DNA of 64,000 nucleotides, taken from NCBI GenBank assembly GCA_902729415.1, contig CACVCF010000112.1:124001-188000 (forward strand), given 5' to 3'. The notes beneath the pieces are model-generated. The model was not told the origin of the DNA. It saw nothing but the letters and a program-made list of their open reading frames with translations, and did no database searches. This document shows, one piece after another, positions 41,867 to 51,362 of the stretch (positions are counted from its first letter, which is position 1; the number at the start of each line of letters is the position of its first letter). Both the position numbers and the translations under genes were made by a program. Origin of the DNA: Terasakiella magnetica (GTDB lineage: Bacteria; Pseudomonadota; Alphaproteobacteria; Rhodospirillales; Magnetospirillaceae).

Positions 41867-43807
41867 ATGGCGGAACTGGAAGAGCGCCTGACACGGGAGC
41901 TGACGGTGCGCTACATCGCTGTTTTGGCGGTGTTGGCTGTTCTCGCCCTAGCCTCATTCATCGGTCTCGCCAATCTGATCAGCGATGCGACGGGAAGCGC
42001 TGAACGGGTCAATCTGGCAGGGCGTCAGCGTATGCTGGTGGAGCGGGCGGCCTTTGCCGCCAACCACCTTGTCGCTGTGGGCCGGACCGATACGGTGGAA
42101 AGCCGTGATCTGCTGGTGGAATCTCTTAATCTCCTCGAAATGCGCCATCAGCAGATTCTTGGTAAGATTGGCGCTGCCACAGAACCGCCGCCGCCCTTGG
42201 TGCTGGAGGTTTTTGATGGCGACGGCTGGCATCTGGACCGCGACATGGCGGCCTTCATTGCCCATGGCCGTGCTTTGCTGGGGCGGCAAGGTCCGATCGG
42301 CGGTGATGATCTCGATTTGACCGCCCTGTCCACTGCCGCCGCCGGAGCATTATTGAGCAGTCTCGACGAGGTGACATCGCGCTTCCAGCAAGACGGTGAG
42401 CGCCGGATGAACGAGCTGTTCGCGCTTCAAGGGGCGACCTTGATAGCGGCCCTGGTGGTCCTGTTGGTCTCGGCCACGGGAGTATTCCGACCCATGGTCG
42501 AGCGCTTGCGCGCTGATATCCGAGACCGACTGCAGACCGAGGCTGAATTGCGTGAGGGCGAGGACCGCCTGCGCCGCCTTCTGGAAGAAAGCCCCATGGG
42601 GGTCTCTGTGTCGCGGCGGTCGGATGGTCAGATCGTGTTCGCCAACAGCCGCTTTACCGATATTCTCGGCATGGATCGGAACGAATTCATCGGCTCTTCC
42701 GCCCGCGACCACTATGTCGATGACAACCAGCGGCGTGCGGTGCTGGCGGCTCTGCGCCGGGATGGCCGTATCGACGATGCCGAGGTGGAGTTCCGCCGCA
42801 AGAATGGGGCACCGTTCTGGAGCTTGCTGACCATCCGCTCGACGGATTTCGAAGGCGCGTCGGTCAATCTGGCCTGGATCTATGACATCACCGAACGCAA
42901 GGCGGCGCAGCAGCAATTGCTTCTTGCCGCCAAGGTGCTCGACACCATCAATGAAGGTGTGGTGATCACCGATGCCAACAATAAGATCGTCTTCGTCAAT
43001 CCCGCCTTCTCGCTGATTACCGAGTATAGCCGTGATGAGGTCATCGGGGTCAATCCCAGCTTCCTGCGTTCGGGCCGCCATGATGCCGAGTTCTATGCCG
43101 AGATGTGGTCGGTGCTGCTGCGCTGGGGCCGCTGGTCGGGGGAAGTGTGGAACCGCCGAAAGTCGGGAGAATTTTTCGCTGAGTGGCTCTCGATCACGGC
43201 CATGCGTGATGGTGCCGGTAACGTCAGCCAATATGTGGCGGTCTTCTCCGACATCACTCACCGCAAGGAGGATGAGGAGCGGGTGTGGCGTCAGGCCAAT
43301 TACGATGCCCTGACCGGCCTGCCCAATCGGGCCTTGTTCCTCGACCGCCTCAATCAGGCGGTACGGCAAAGCCGCCGCGAAAACAAGGCGTTCGCCCTGA
43401 TGTTCCTGGATCTTGACGGCTTCAAGGCGGTCAACGACACCCTTGGCCATGCCGCCGGTGACGTTTTGCTGCAACAGACCGCCCACCGGCTGTCGGAATG
43501 CATGCGCAGCAGCGATACCCTGGCCCGTTTGGCGGGCGACGAGTTCGTCATCATTTTGCAAGGTATCCGTGACCGCAGCGACCCCAGTATCGTTGCCCAG
43601 AAGATCCTGGAGACCATGGCCCAGCCGTTCAATCTGGAAGAGGGCAGGGCGGAGGTTCGGGCCTCCATCGGCATCTCCATGTTCCCGGAAAATGGCGATG
43701 ACGCGGCGGCCCTGCTCAAATTGGCGGATGAGGCCATGTATGACGTCAAGCGCCGGGGCAAGAACAGCTATCTGTTCACCGAGGGGCCGTCCTCACGAAA
43801 TTTGTAA
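41867..43807 (+). CDS. Diguanylate cyclase with PilJ-like sensor and two PAS domains
   Basis: 646 residues. Two membrane helices (about 14-37 and 182-204) flank a periplasmic four-helix sensor of the type IV pili/NarX-like kind (RVNLAGRQRMLVERAA). Two PAS domains follow (about 230-345 and 350-475) and then a GGDEF domain (about 480-640). The signature reads AGDEF at 556-560, a variant usually compatible with activity. An inhibitory RxxD site (RSSD) lies five residues before it. No EAL domain. It makes cyclic di-GMP in response to a periplasmic signal. The ATG at 41867 follows a weak AGGCA. A second GGDEF gene lies opposite, downstream. Confidence 0.92.
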   Translation: MAELEERLTRELTVRYIAVLAVLAVLALASFIGLANLISDATGSAERVNLAGRQRMLVERAAFAANHLVAVGRTDTVESRDLLVESLNLLEMRHQQILGKIGAATEPPPPLVLEVFDGDGWHLDRDMAAFIAHGRALLGRQGPIGGDDLDLTALSTAAAGALLSSLDEVTSRFQQDGERRMNELFALQGATLIAALVVLLVSATGVFRPMVERLRADIRDRLQTEAELREGEDRLRRLLEESPMGVSVSRRSDGQIVFANSRFTDILGMDRNEFIGSSARDHYVDDNQRRAVLAALRRDGRIDDAEVEFRRKNGAPFWSLLTIRSTDFEGASVNLAWIYDITERKAAQQQLLLAAKVLDTINEGVVITDANNKIVFVNPAFSLITEYSRDEVIGVNPSFLRSGRHDAEFYAEMWSVLLRWGRWSGEVWNRRKSGEFFAEWLSITAMRDGAGNVSQYVAVFSDITHRKEDEERVWRQANYDALTGLPNRALFLDRLNQAVRQSRRENKAFALMFLDLDGFKAVNDTLGHAAGDVLLQQTAHRLSECMRSSDTLARLAGDEFVIILQGIRDRSDPSIVAQKILETMAQPFNLEEGRAEVRASIGISMFPENGDDAAALLKLADEAMYDVKRRGKNSYLFTEGPSSRNL

Positions 43808-44000
43808 GAAAACGAACGCTGTTGCCGAACCGGTGCGGCTCAGATGCGGCACCTCGGCTTTTGCACCATTACTGCCTCGAGCGAGGGGTGACCATAGCGC
43901 CGCCCCGCCCTGCGCCTTTCTTCATGCATCGTCTAGCAAATCGCCGCCGTCGCTCTGATTGGCCGGAAAATGCCGAGACTAAACACCTAAACATACGGCT

Positions 44001-45281
44001 CTAGAAGATAGGTTTATCGCCGAACACCAGTACCGTGCCCTGGGGAAGAACCGCCCTGTCGCGGCCGCCACGCTTGGCCTCGTACATGCGCTGGTCGGCC
44101 AGTTCGATCAATTGCGGCCAGTCATGGGCACCATCGGCGAGGCGTTCGGAAACACCGATAGAGGCAGTCATGGGGGTGCCGTCGGGACGCGGGCCGAAAC
44201 CGGTGGTCCTCAGACGCTCCAACATGATCTTGGCACCTTCGGGAGTGGTATCGTGGAGGATGGCGACGAACTCCTCGCCACCCCAGCGCACCAGAACATC
44301 GCCGCGCCGCAATCCCTGACGAAGATTGTCGGCCAGGGCCTTCAAGGCCTTGTCGCCCTCCTCATGGCCGAAGGTATCGTTGATGGACTTGAACTTATCC
44401 AGGTCGAAGAAGGCAATAGACATGGGGGTATTGGCCATGGCCGACAGGCGGAACTGAAGGTCAAGCGCCTCGCCGCCCGAGCGTCGGGTATAGGCACCGG
44501 TGAGGGGATCGATCATGGCCCGATTGACCAGGGCGGTAATGTAGTGGAGTTGGCTCATGCCTGAGAACATGGCCACCCCCATCACCAGGAACATCAGCCA
44601 CAGCATAGGGCCATGATGGTCCAGCGTCAGGGACTGGCCATCCATGATCAAGCCGAGGATGGCGATAATGAAGGCGGGGGTGGAAAAGACCAGAACCTCG
44701 AACGCCGTCAGCGGAAAAATCGCCAGACCCGCTAGTACGATATTGGGCATCAAGGCGTAAAGCTTGGTCACCAGCAAGGCGGTGCCGTCGAGATAAAGTT
44801 CCGCCGTGATGGAGATGGACAGCAGATAGAACAGCGGTGGCACCAGCAACAGCGCCATCAGCATGGAATCGGCCTGAAGCCTAGTCTTGGTTAGGTTCCA
44901 TGGCCACGCCAGTAGAAAGAAGATCAGGCCCGAGCCCAGGCGCAGCCCGGTCATCATGGCCCATTGCGGCCAGGGAAAGACGAACCAGTCGATGATCGAC
45001 CACAGCGGCACCATCACCGAAAACAGGGCGGCGACCAACTGGATGCGGGAAATGATCACCGAGGCGGCATGGCGGCGGATATGGGGAGAGTGGCGCAGCG
45101 GCACCAGCAGGTCAAAGAACTGTCCCCAGGTGATTTTGATCGGGGCGAACAGATGGGCGGCGAAAGAGCGCCATCCGGTAGTGGGTTCGGCATCGTGGGC
45201 GATGATGTCGGACTGCATATTCGAGATCTGATTCACCACGGGCTCCCAAACACCCTTATTCAAGGGCGTGATATTAGTCAA
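44001..45281 (-). CDS. Membrane diguanylate cyclase
   Basis: 426 residues. About six hydrophobic helices between roughly 80 and 250 form an integral sensor without a recognised family. A canonical GGDEF domain (about 255-415) has IDPLTGAYTRR, IAFFDLDKFKSINDTFGHEEGD and active-site GGEEF at 334-338. RRGD five residues upstream is an intact feedback-inhibition I-site. It synthesises cyclic di-GMP. Transcribed toward the preceding diguanylate cyclase; the 193 bases between them hold no recognised feature. Divergent from the acyl-CoA synthetase gene. Confidence 0.93.
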   Translation of the reverse strand: MTNITPLNKGVWEPVVNQISNMQSDIIAHDAEPTTGWRSFAAHLFAPIKITWGQFFDLLVPLRHSPHIRRHAASVIISRIQLVAALFSVMVPLWSIIDWFVFPWPQWAMMTGLRLGSGLIFFLLAWPWNLTKTRLQADSMLMALLLVPPLFYLLSISITAELYLDGTALLVTKLYALMPNIVLAGLAIFPLTAFEVLVFSTPAFIIAILGLIMDGQSLTLDHHGPMLWLMFLVMGVAMFSGMSQLHYITALVNRAMIDPLTGAYTRRSGGEALDLQFRLSAMANTPMSIAFFDLDKFKSINDTFGHEEGDKALKALADNLRQGLRRGDVLVRWGGEEFVAILHDTTPEGAKIMLERLRTTGFGPRPDGTPMTASIGVSERLADGAHDWPQLIELADQRMYEAKRGGRDRAVLPQGTVLVFGDKPIF

Positions 45282-45416
45282 ATCACCCTGAGCTTACAAT
45301 GTGATTGCGCGCTAAAACTTAGGGCGGGAAAAGCCGGTTGAAAATATCGGTTGTGGGTTCCATGCTCGGAGGACGAAGGGCGCAAGGCCCCAATGACGAA
45401 ACAGGGGAGACAACAG

Positions 45417-47045
45417 ATGTCGGGTGCCAATCCGTACAACACCGATCTCGACAAGAATGCGGCCAACTATACTCCCCTGACGCCTCTGGGGTTCATCGAG
45501 CGGTCGGCCACGGTCTATCCCGATCGGATTTCGCTTATTCATGGTGATCTGCGCTATACCTGGAAGCAGACCTACGAGCGCAGCCGCCGGCTGGCTTCGG
45601 CACTGTCCAAGCGCGGTATCGGTGTTGGTGATACGGTAGCGGTGATGGCTTCGAATACCCCCGAAGCCTATGAGGCGACCTTTGGCGTGCCTATGACCGG
45701 CGGCGTGCTCTGCGCCTTGAACATCCGTCTCGATGCCGAGGCCATTGCCTTCATGCTCGACCATGGCGAGGCCAAGATTCTGATCACCGACCGCGAATTT
45801 TCGCCCGTGATCAAGAAGGCCATGACCCTGGTGAAGGCCAAGCCCATCATCATTGATATCGACGATCCCCAGTTCAAGGGCGGAGAATTGCTGGGCGAGC
45901 GCGATTACGAGGCCTTTATTGCCGATGGAGACCCTGATTTTGCTTGGGTCTGGCCCTCCGACGAGTGGGACGCCATCGCGCTGAACTATACCTCGGGCAC
46001 CACCGGCAATCCCAAGGGCGTGGTCTATCACCATCGCGGCGCCTATATCAACGCACTGGGCAATGTGGTCAATTGGGGGATGACGGGCCACCCGGTCTAT
46101 CTGTGGACCCTGCCCATGTTCCACTGCAATGGCTGGTGCTTTACCTGGACCCTGGCGGCGCTGGCGGGAACCAGCGTCTGCCTGCGCCGGGTGGATGCTG
46201 CCAATATGTTCGGTGCCATTGAGGCATATAAGGTCACCAATCTGTGCGGCGCCCCCATCGTGATGGGCATGCTGATCAACGCCACCGAAAAGGATCGCCG
46301 CCCACTGCCCCATCCGGTGCAGTTCATGACCGCGGCGGCTCCGCCCCCTGCGGCGGTGATCGGCAAGCTGGAAGCTCAAGGCTTCAAGATCACCCATGTC
46401 TACGGCCTGACCGAGAGCTATGGTCCGGCCACGGTCTGCGCTTGGCATGAGGAGTGGGATCAATTGCCGCTGGAGGAGCGTGCGGCGCTGAAGTCGCGCC
46501 AGGGCGTGCGCTATGTCAACCAGGAAGCCATGATGGTGGCAGACCCCGTCAGTATGCAGCCGGTGCCCAAGGACGGTGTCACCATGGGCGAGGTGTTCTA
46601 TCGCGGCAATGTGGTGATGAAGGGATACTTCAAGAATCCCAAGGCAACGCAGGAGGCCTTCACGGGGGGCTGGTTCCACACCGGCGATCTCGGTGTCTGG
46701 CATGCCAACAGCTATATTGAGTTGAAGGATCGTTCTAAGGACATCATCATTTCCGGCGGTGAGAATATCTCCACCATCGAGGTCGAGGGGGTGCTCTATC
46801 AGCATCCGGCGGTGGCTGAGGCCGCCGTGGTGGCGCGGCCCGACGATAAGTGGGGAGAGACTCCTTGCGCTTTCGTCGGCCTCAAGGAGGGAAGCAGCGT
46901 CACCGATCAGGAGATCATGGCGTTCTGTCGTGAGCGGCTGGCTCACTTTAAATGCCCCCGCACGGTGGTTTTCACTCAATTGCCGAAAACCTCCACCGGC
47001 AAGGTGCAGAAATACGTCCTGCGCGAGATGGCGAAGAGGCTGTAA
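45417..47045 (+). CDS. AMP-forming acyl-CoA synthetase
   Basis: 542 residues from the ATG at 45417, which has GGGGAG at ideal spacing. In-frame ATGs at 45393 and earlier look less likely. ANL superfamily: NYTSGTTGNPKGVVYHHRGA (phosphate loop), FHCNGWCFTW, TAAAPPPAAVIG, HVYGLTESYGPATVC, the hinge region GWFHTGDLGVWH and KDRSKDIIISGGENIS, and the terminal PKTSTGKVQKYVLRE with catalytic lysine. Closest in style to medium-chain fatty acyl or methylmercaptopropionate CoA ligases; the exact acid is undetermined. The terminal lysine is a possible target of the Pat-like acetyltransferase. Confidence 0.92.
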   Translation: MSGANPYNTDLDKNAANYTPLTPLGFIERSATVYPDRISLIHGDLRYTWKQTYERSRRLASALSKRGIGVGDTVAVMASNTPEAYEATFGVPMTGGVLCALNIRLDAEAIAFMLDHGEAKILITDREFSPVIKKAMTLVKAKPIIIDIDDPQFKGGELLGERDYEAFIADGDPDFAWVWPSDEWDAIALNYTSGTTGNPKGVVYHHRGAYINALGNVVNWGMTGHPVYLWTLPMFHCNGWCFTWTLAALAGTSVCLRRVDAANMFGAIEAYKVTNLCGAPIVMGMLINATEKDRRPLPHPVQFMTAAAPPPAAVIGKLEAQGFKITHVYGLTESYGPATVCAWHEEWDQLPLEERAALKSRQGVRYVNQEAMMVADPVSMQPVPKDGVTMGEVFYRGNVVMKGYFKNPKATQEAFTGGWFHTGDLGVWHANSYIELKDRSKDIIISGGENISTIEVEGVLYQHPAVAEAAVVARPDDKWGETPCAFVGLKEGSSVTDQEIMAFCRERLAHFKCPRTVVFTQLPKTSTGKVQKYVLREMAKRL

Positions 47046-47168
47046 CGACGGGGCATGTCCGGCCCCACCTTCAAAGGGGTCGGGCAGCCTTATGGTGGCA
47101 GGGGGCTGTACCTAGGTTGGTACGGCCAATGTTTGACCAAAAGGTCGTGGCTCGGCTATCTTGCTTTG

Positions 47169-48335
47169 ATGAATATCAAGGTGCCGCCGGCCAATGCGAC
47201 TACCGCTCAAGCCAAAGTCCCCATGGGATTGGGGGGCGTGCACAAGAGCTTGGCCGAGCGTCTGGCCGAGCTTCACGGCGAGATCAAGGCGGACGGTAGC
47301 CTGACCTCGCTCAGCCGTATTGCCATTGCGCTGTACGACGAGAGTACCGATATTCTCAAGACCTTCATTCATTCCAGCGATACAGACAGTCCGCTGGACC
47401 ACTCCTCGGCACGGCTGTCGGATTTGCCCAGCCTGCGCGATCTGGCGCTCAACGGCGGACGGCGGATCATCAATAACCTTGAGATCGCCGCCGATAGCGG
47501 GCAGGAGCATGCAACCCGGCTGGTGTCGTTCGGCTATCGCGCCAGCTACACCATGCCGATCCAATCCAAGGGGATCTTCTACGGCTTTTTATTTCTGAAC
47601 TCGTTTCAGCCCGACTACTTTTCCCCTCTGGTGATCCATCGCCTGCGTCCCTACCTGGATCTGATCGCCCAGGTGGTGATGCGTGAATTGGACACGGTGC
47701 GGATGATGCAAGCGGCGGTTAAGGTCATCCGCCAGGTTTCCTCCCTGCGAGACGAGGAAACCGGTGCCCATCTGGCCCGCATGGCCCGCTATGCCCGCCT
47801 TATCGCGGTGAAACTGGCCGACAGCCACAATCTTGGTGACGAGTTTATCGAGTATCTGTTCCAGTTCGCGCCGCTGCACGATCTTGGCAAGATTTCGGTG
47901 CCCGACCATATTCTTTTAAAGCCGGGCCGTCTGACGCCCGAGGAATTCGAGGTAATGAAAGGCCATGTGGTACGCGGGCTTGAAATCATCGACATGCTGG
48001 TCTTCGATTTCGGGATCGATGCGTTGGAGCATTTCGAATTGCTGAGGGACGTCATCGCCTATCATCACGAGGCCCTGGACGGCAGCGGCTATCCTCACAA
48101 GCTCAAAGGGAACGAGATTCCCCTGGCGGCGCGGATCTGCGCCGTGGCAGATGTCTTCGACGCCCTGACCTCCGAGCGCCCCTACAAGAAAGCCTGGAGC
48201 AACGAAGAGGCCTTCCAGCTGTTGCAGGATCAGGCTGGAACCAAGTTTGATCCCGATTGCGTCCGTTCGCTGCTGGAATGCGCAAGCGAGGTCGCCTTCA
48301 TTCAGGCCCATTTCGACGAAACGGTGTACGATTGA
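47169..48335 (+). CDS. GAF-like/HD-GYP cyclic di-GMP phosphodiesterase
   Basis: 388 residues from the ATG at 47169; another ATG at 47055 would add 38 atypical residues, and neither has a strong ribosome site. The N-terminal half (about 30-180) looks GAF-like (SRIAIALYDESTDILKTFIH; SYTMPIQSKGIFYGFLFLN). The C-terminal HD-GYP domain has HLARMARYARLIA, HDLGK at 237-241 and HHEALDGSGYP at 299-309, with the metal-binding His/Asp set intact. HD-GYP proteins break down cyclic di-GMP. It is a natural counterpart to the two nearby diguanylate cyclases. The stop overlaps the next start (TTGA). Confidence 0.92.
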   Translation: MNIKVPPANATTAQAKVPMGLGGVHKSLAERLAELHGEIKADGSLTSLSRIAIALYDESTDILKTFIHSSDTDSPLDHSSARLSDLPSLRDLALNGGRRIINNLEIAADSGQEHATRLVSFGYRASYTMPIQSKGIFYGFLFLNSFQPDYFSPLVIHRLRPYLDLIAQVVMRELDTVRMMQAAVKVIRQVSSLRDEETGAHLARMARYARLIAVKLADSHNLGDEFIEYLFQFAPLHDLGKISVPDHILLKPGRLTPEEFEVMKGHVVRGLEIIDMLVFDFGIDALEHFELLRDVIAYHHEALDGSGYPHKLKGNEIPLAARICAVADVFDALTSERPYKKAWSNEEAFQLLQDQAGTKFDPDCVRSLLECASEVAFIQAHFDETVYD

Positions 48336-49147
48336 GACTTCATCTCAATCTGCTGGTTCTGATGGCTGTTTTGTGTGGCGGCAAGGCGGTGGCGCAGGAT
48401 TGGTATCAGGTGAACGGCCCCAGTGGAGGCCCGGCCGCCGTTATCGGCTCGGCGGCGGCGGGATGTCTGACGGGGGGCGTGGCCCTGCCGCAGGGCGGTG
48501 AGGGTTATCAGGTGTTGCGTCCGTCCCGCAACCGCTTCTGGGGGCATCCCGACACCATCCGTTTTGTGCGCAACCTCGCCCAGGCCGCCCAGGCCGGGGG
48601 GATCTCGCCTTTCCTGGTGGGGGACATGGCCCAGCCGCGCGGCGGCCCCATGGCATTCGGCCACGGCAGCCACCAGAACGGCCTGGATGTGGACATCTGG
48701 TTCCACCTGCCGAAAAATCCGCTACGGCGCGACGAGATCGAGGCCCCGGTTCCTATCAGCATGGTGCAGGGCACCGGCACCAATTCCCAGACCTGGACCG
48801 CCGACCATATCCGGCTGTTGGAACTGGCGGCCCGTGCACCGGGGGTGGACCGCATCTTCGTCAATCCCGCTATCAAGCAGTCGCTGTGCCGGGGGTTACC
48901 CCCCGACAAGCGGGAGTGGCTGGCCAAGCTGCGCCCGTGGTGGGGCCATGACGAGCATTTTCATGTCCGTCTCGCCTGTCCCGCCGACAGCCCGTTGTGC
49001 GAGGTGCAGCGGGCGGTTCCCGACGGCGACGGCTGTGGGGCCGAGGTGGAGTCGTGGCTGGCCAAGCCGACCCTTCCGGCACCGCCCAGCAAGCCCCACC
49101 GCCAGACCCGCGCACTTCCCGCCGCCTGCGGGACTGTTCTGGAATAG
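48332..49147 (+). CDS. mepA: Penicillin-insensitive murein endopeptidase
   Basis: 271 residues. The only start giving a proper signal peptide (LRLHLNLLVLMAVLCGGKAVAQ) is a TTG at 48332, which overlaps the preceding stop as TTGA; the frame's earlier ATGs lie deep inside the HD-GYP gene. The MepA/LAS fold is clear: FGHGSHQNGLDVDIWF (zinc His and Asp) and WWGHDEHFHVRLACP (catalytic His and zinc His), plus the structural cysteines. MepA cleaves D-Ala-mDAP cross-links in periplasmic peptidoglycan and is not inhibited by penicillin. The C-terminus ends in a proline-rich tail. Confidence 0.92.
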   Translation: MRLHLNLLVLMAVLCGGKAVAQDWYQVNGPSGGPAAVIGSAAAGCLTGGVALPQGGEGYQVLRPSRNRFWGHPDTIRFVRNLAQAAQAGGISPFLVGDMAQPRGGPMAFGHGSHQNGLDVDIWFHLPKNPLRRDEIEAPVPISMVQGTGTNSQTWTADHIRLLELAARAPGVDRIFVNPAIKQSLCRGLPPDKREWLAKLRPWWGHDEHFHVRLACPADSPLCEVQRAVPDGDGCGAEVESWLAKPTLPAPPSKPHRQTRALPAACGTVLE

Positions 49148-49148
49148 G

Positions 49149-49766
49149 CTATTTCTTTGGCTTGTGGCGGGTGAGGTCTTCCGGCCAGATGGCGCTGGGG
49201 TCCATGGCATCGCGGCCCGGTTCCGGCTCGCTCAGGGGCTCGCACGGGCGGAAGCTTTCCAAACTTTTGGCCGCCAGCTTCTGATAGGCTTCGGTGCCGC
49301 GGGTCTTGCGGGCGATTTCACCCTCGGACAGCGCGCGCACTACCTTGGCCGGAATGCCCGCCGCCAGATGGCCGGGGGGAATGACGGTTCCAGCGGGAAC
49401 AAAGGCCATGGCGGCGACGATGGAGTTCTCGCCGATTACCGCACCGTCATAGATGGCGCTGTTCATACCAACCAGGCCGTTGCGGCGGATGGTGCAGCCA
49501 TGAACCACGGCACCATGGCCGATATGGCCGTTATCTTCGACGACGGTGTGAAAGCCGGGAGTGCCGTGCAAGATGCAGTAATCTTGGATGTTGCAGCCCG
49601 CACCGACGATGACGCTGGAAAAATCGGCACGCAGGCTGGCGCCCGGACCGATATAGCAGCCGGGGCCGATGCGGACGTCGCCGATCAGAACCGCCGTGGG
49701 GTGAACAAAGGCGGTGGGGTGGATCACCGGGATCATCCCCTCGAACGAGTAGCATTGACCCTTCAT
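49149..49766 (-). CDS. paaY: PaaY-like hexapeptide-repeat protein (gamma carbonic anhydrase fold)
   Basis: 205 residues. Left-handed beta-helix of hexapeptide repeats (AVLIGDVRIGPGCYIGPGAS; IVGAGCNIQDYCILHG), with zinc-type histidines in LHG, GHIGHG and VVHG. A C-terminal helical tail reads KTRGTEAYQKLAAKSLESF. PaaY is a broad thioesterase that clears dead-end CoA intermediates of phenylacetate breakdown; related proteins are carbonic anhydrases. Its start overlaps the stop of an acyl-CoA thioesterase gene (ATGA), supporting a role in CoA-ester housekeeping. No other paa genes are here. Confidence 0.87.
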   Translation of the reverse strand: MKGQCYSFEGMIPVIHPTAFVHPTAVLIGDVRIGPGCYIGPGASLRADFSSVIVGAGCNIQDYCILHGTPGFHTVVEDNGHIGHGAVVHGCTIRRNGLVGMNSAIYDGAVIGENSIVAAMAFVPAGTVIPPGHLAAGIPAKVVRALSEGEIARKTRGTEAYQKLAAKSLESFRPCEPLSEPEPGRDAMDPSAIWPEDLTRHKPKK

Positions 49767-50224
49767 TTCGATTCACTCCCAGGCTGACGGTACGGTTGCA
49801 GGGCTTGGCGCAGCGATTCCGGAATGGTAACCGGCTGCTGGCTGGCCCTATCGACGAAGACTTGGACCCAATATCCCTCGGCGGCGGCCTCGTCCTGGCC
49901 TTCGCCGAACAGGGCGAGACCAAGGCGCAGGCTGGACTTGCCCAGATGTTCGACCATCAGCCCCACCGTGACCTGCTCGGGCCAGGACAGCGAACGGCGG
50001 AAGCGGCACAAATTCTCGGCGGCGAAGGGAATCACCGGCGAGGTCAGCAAGTCGAGGCCGCAGGTCTTCATCAGGAAGGAAACCACCGCCTGCTCGAAAA
50101 AGCGGTGGTACTCCACGTTATTGACGTGGCCGAACATGTCGTTGTCGGACCAGCGGGTCTGAAGGGCGAAGGTGTGGGGGTAATCGCTCCGCCGCCAGGA
50201 CACCGGTTTCGAGGGCTTGGTCAT
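49763..50224 (-). CDS. Hot-dog acyl-CoA thioesterase
   Basis: 153 residues, 4HBT family: RWSDNDMFGHVNNVEYHRFF near the N-terminus with the catalytic aspartate (D29), a VGLMVEHLGKSSLRLGLALF strand pair and the terminal PVTIPESLRQAL. It hydrolyses acyl-CoA esters; chain-length preference cannot be read. The ATG (complement of 50222-50224) overlaps the dehydrogenase stop (ATGA), and its own stop overlaps paaY, so the three genes are translationally coupled. A longer upstream frame is an antisense-frame artefact of the dehydrogenase gene. Confidence 0.9.
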   Translation of the reverse strand: MTKPSKPVSWRRSDYPHTFALQTRWSDNDMFGHVNNVEYHRFFEQAVVSFLMKTCGLDLLTSPVIPFAAENLCRFRRSLSWPEQVTVGLMVEHLGKSSLRLGLALFGEGQDEAAAEGYWVQVFVDRASQQPVTIPESLRQALQPYRQPGSESK

Positions 50225-51003
50225 AGGGCCATCCATCCCCCGTCGATGGGCAGGGCGGTGCCGGTCATGTTGTCGGCGGCGGAAGAGCACAAGAAGACGG
50301 CAAGGCCGCCGATCTGCTCGGTGGTGGTGAAAGTCTTGGACGGCTGGCGTTCCGACAGCATGTCGCGCATGGCCTGATCCTCCGACACGCCGTGGGCGGT
50401 GGCGCGGGCGAGAATCTGTGCCTCGACCAGCGGCGTCTTGACCCAACCGGGGCAGATGGCATTGCAGGTAATGCCAAGGCCGGCGGTTTCCAAGGCCATG
50501 GCCTTGGTCATACCGACAATGCCGTGCTTGGCGGAAATATAGGCGATCTTGTTGACCGAGGCGCACAGGCCATGCACCGATGCCATGTTGACGATGCGGC
50601 CCCAGCCCTTGGTCTTCATGCCGGGCAGGGCGGTGCGGATGGTATGGAAGCTGGCCGAGAGATTAAGCGCGATGACGGCGTCCCAGCGCTCGACCGGGAA
50701 CTCTTCCACCGGGGCGACATATTGAATGCCCGCGTTGTTGATCAGGATGTCGCAGCCGCCCAGACGGGTCTCGGCATCTCGGATCAGGGCGGCGCAGTGC
50801 TCGCCCTTGGACAGATCCGCACCGTTGAACAAAACGGTGACGCCGAATTCATGGGCCAGAGATTCCCGCAAGGTCTCGATGGCTGCCGGGTTGCCGAACC
50901 CGTTCAGCATGATGGAGGCCCCCTCGGCAGCCAGGGCGCGGGCGATACCAAGACCGATCCCGCTGGTGGAGCCGGTGACCACCGCCGATTTTCCTTTGAG
51001 CAT
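50221..51003 (-). CDS. bdhA: 3-hydroxybutyrate dehydrogenase
   Basis: 260 residues, classical short-chain dehydrogenase: VVTGSTSGIGLGIARALA (NAD-binding), ILINNAGIQ, MASVHG with catalytic serine, YISAKHG with the Tyr-x3-Lys pair, then CNAICPGWVKTPLVEAQI and the C-terminal GTALPIDGGWMAL. The IQYVAPVEEFP and Q-rich substrate lid are typical of D-3-hydroxybutyrate dehydrogenase. It oxidises 3-hydroxybutyrate from polyhydroxybutyrate to acetoacetate. The ATG at 51003 has GGGAG upstream. First gene of a three-gene coupled operon. Confidence 0.92.
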   Translation of the reverse strand: MLKGKSAVVTGSTSGIGLGIARALAAEGASIMLNGFGNPAAIETLRESLAHEFGVTVLFNGADLSKGEHCAALIRDAETRLGGCDILINNAGIQYVAPVEEFPVERWDAVIALNLSASFHTIRTALPGMKTKGWGRIVNMASVHGLCASVNKIAYISAKHGIVGMTKAMALETAGLGITCNAICPGWVKTPLVEAQILARATAHGVSEDQAMRDMLSERQPSKTFTTTEQIGGLAVFLCSSAADNMTGTALPIDGGWMAL

Positions 51004-51102
51004 GGCATTTCTCCCGGTCAGTTCATTCCGGTGTAACGCCCCTTCCCCGTTCAAACAAGCATTCGTTTACCGATTTACATTCTGTCTTTGTGCGGTAGCG
51101 GG

Positions 51103-51309
51103 CTAACGCTTGAAAAAGGCCTCGGCCCCGGCGCGGACGCTTTCCTTGCGGGCAATGTCTTTGCGCACGCGCTCGATCTCGGCCTCAAGATCGACAATAT
51201 AGGCCCGCAATTCATCAATGGACATGGGGTCTAGGAGTTTCAGCGCAGCCGCCGGTTTACGGGGGTCCAGATCGTCCATGTCCATCTCGGGGGCATCCTT
51301 GCTTGCCAT
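51103..51309 (-). CDS. DUF1192 family small protein
   Basis: 68 residues: an acidic start (PEMDMDDLDPRKP), the conserved LLDPMSIDELRAYIVDLEAE segment, and a basic coiled-coil end with KDIARKE and FFKR. This is the alphaproteobacterial DUF1192 pattern. Function is unknown. It overlaps nothing but is divergent from the quinone oxidoreductase gene, the two starts being about 50 bases apart. Confidence 0.88.
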   Translation of the reverse strand: MASKDAPEMDMDDLDPRKPAAALKLLDPMSIDELRAYIVDLEAEIERVRKDIARKESVRAGAEAFFKR

Positions 51310-51362
51310 CGGGCCATGAACGTACCAGATTGGCGGCTTCAGTGACAGAGAGGGGGATGAAG

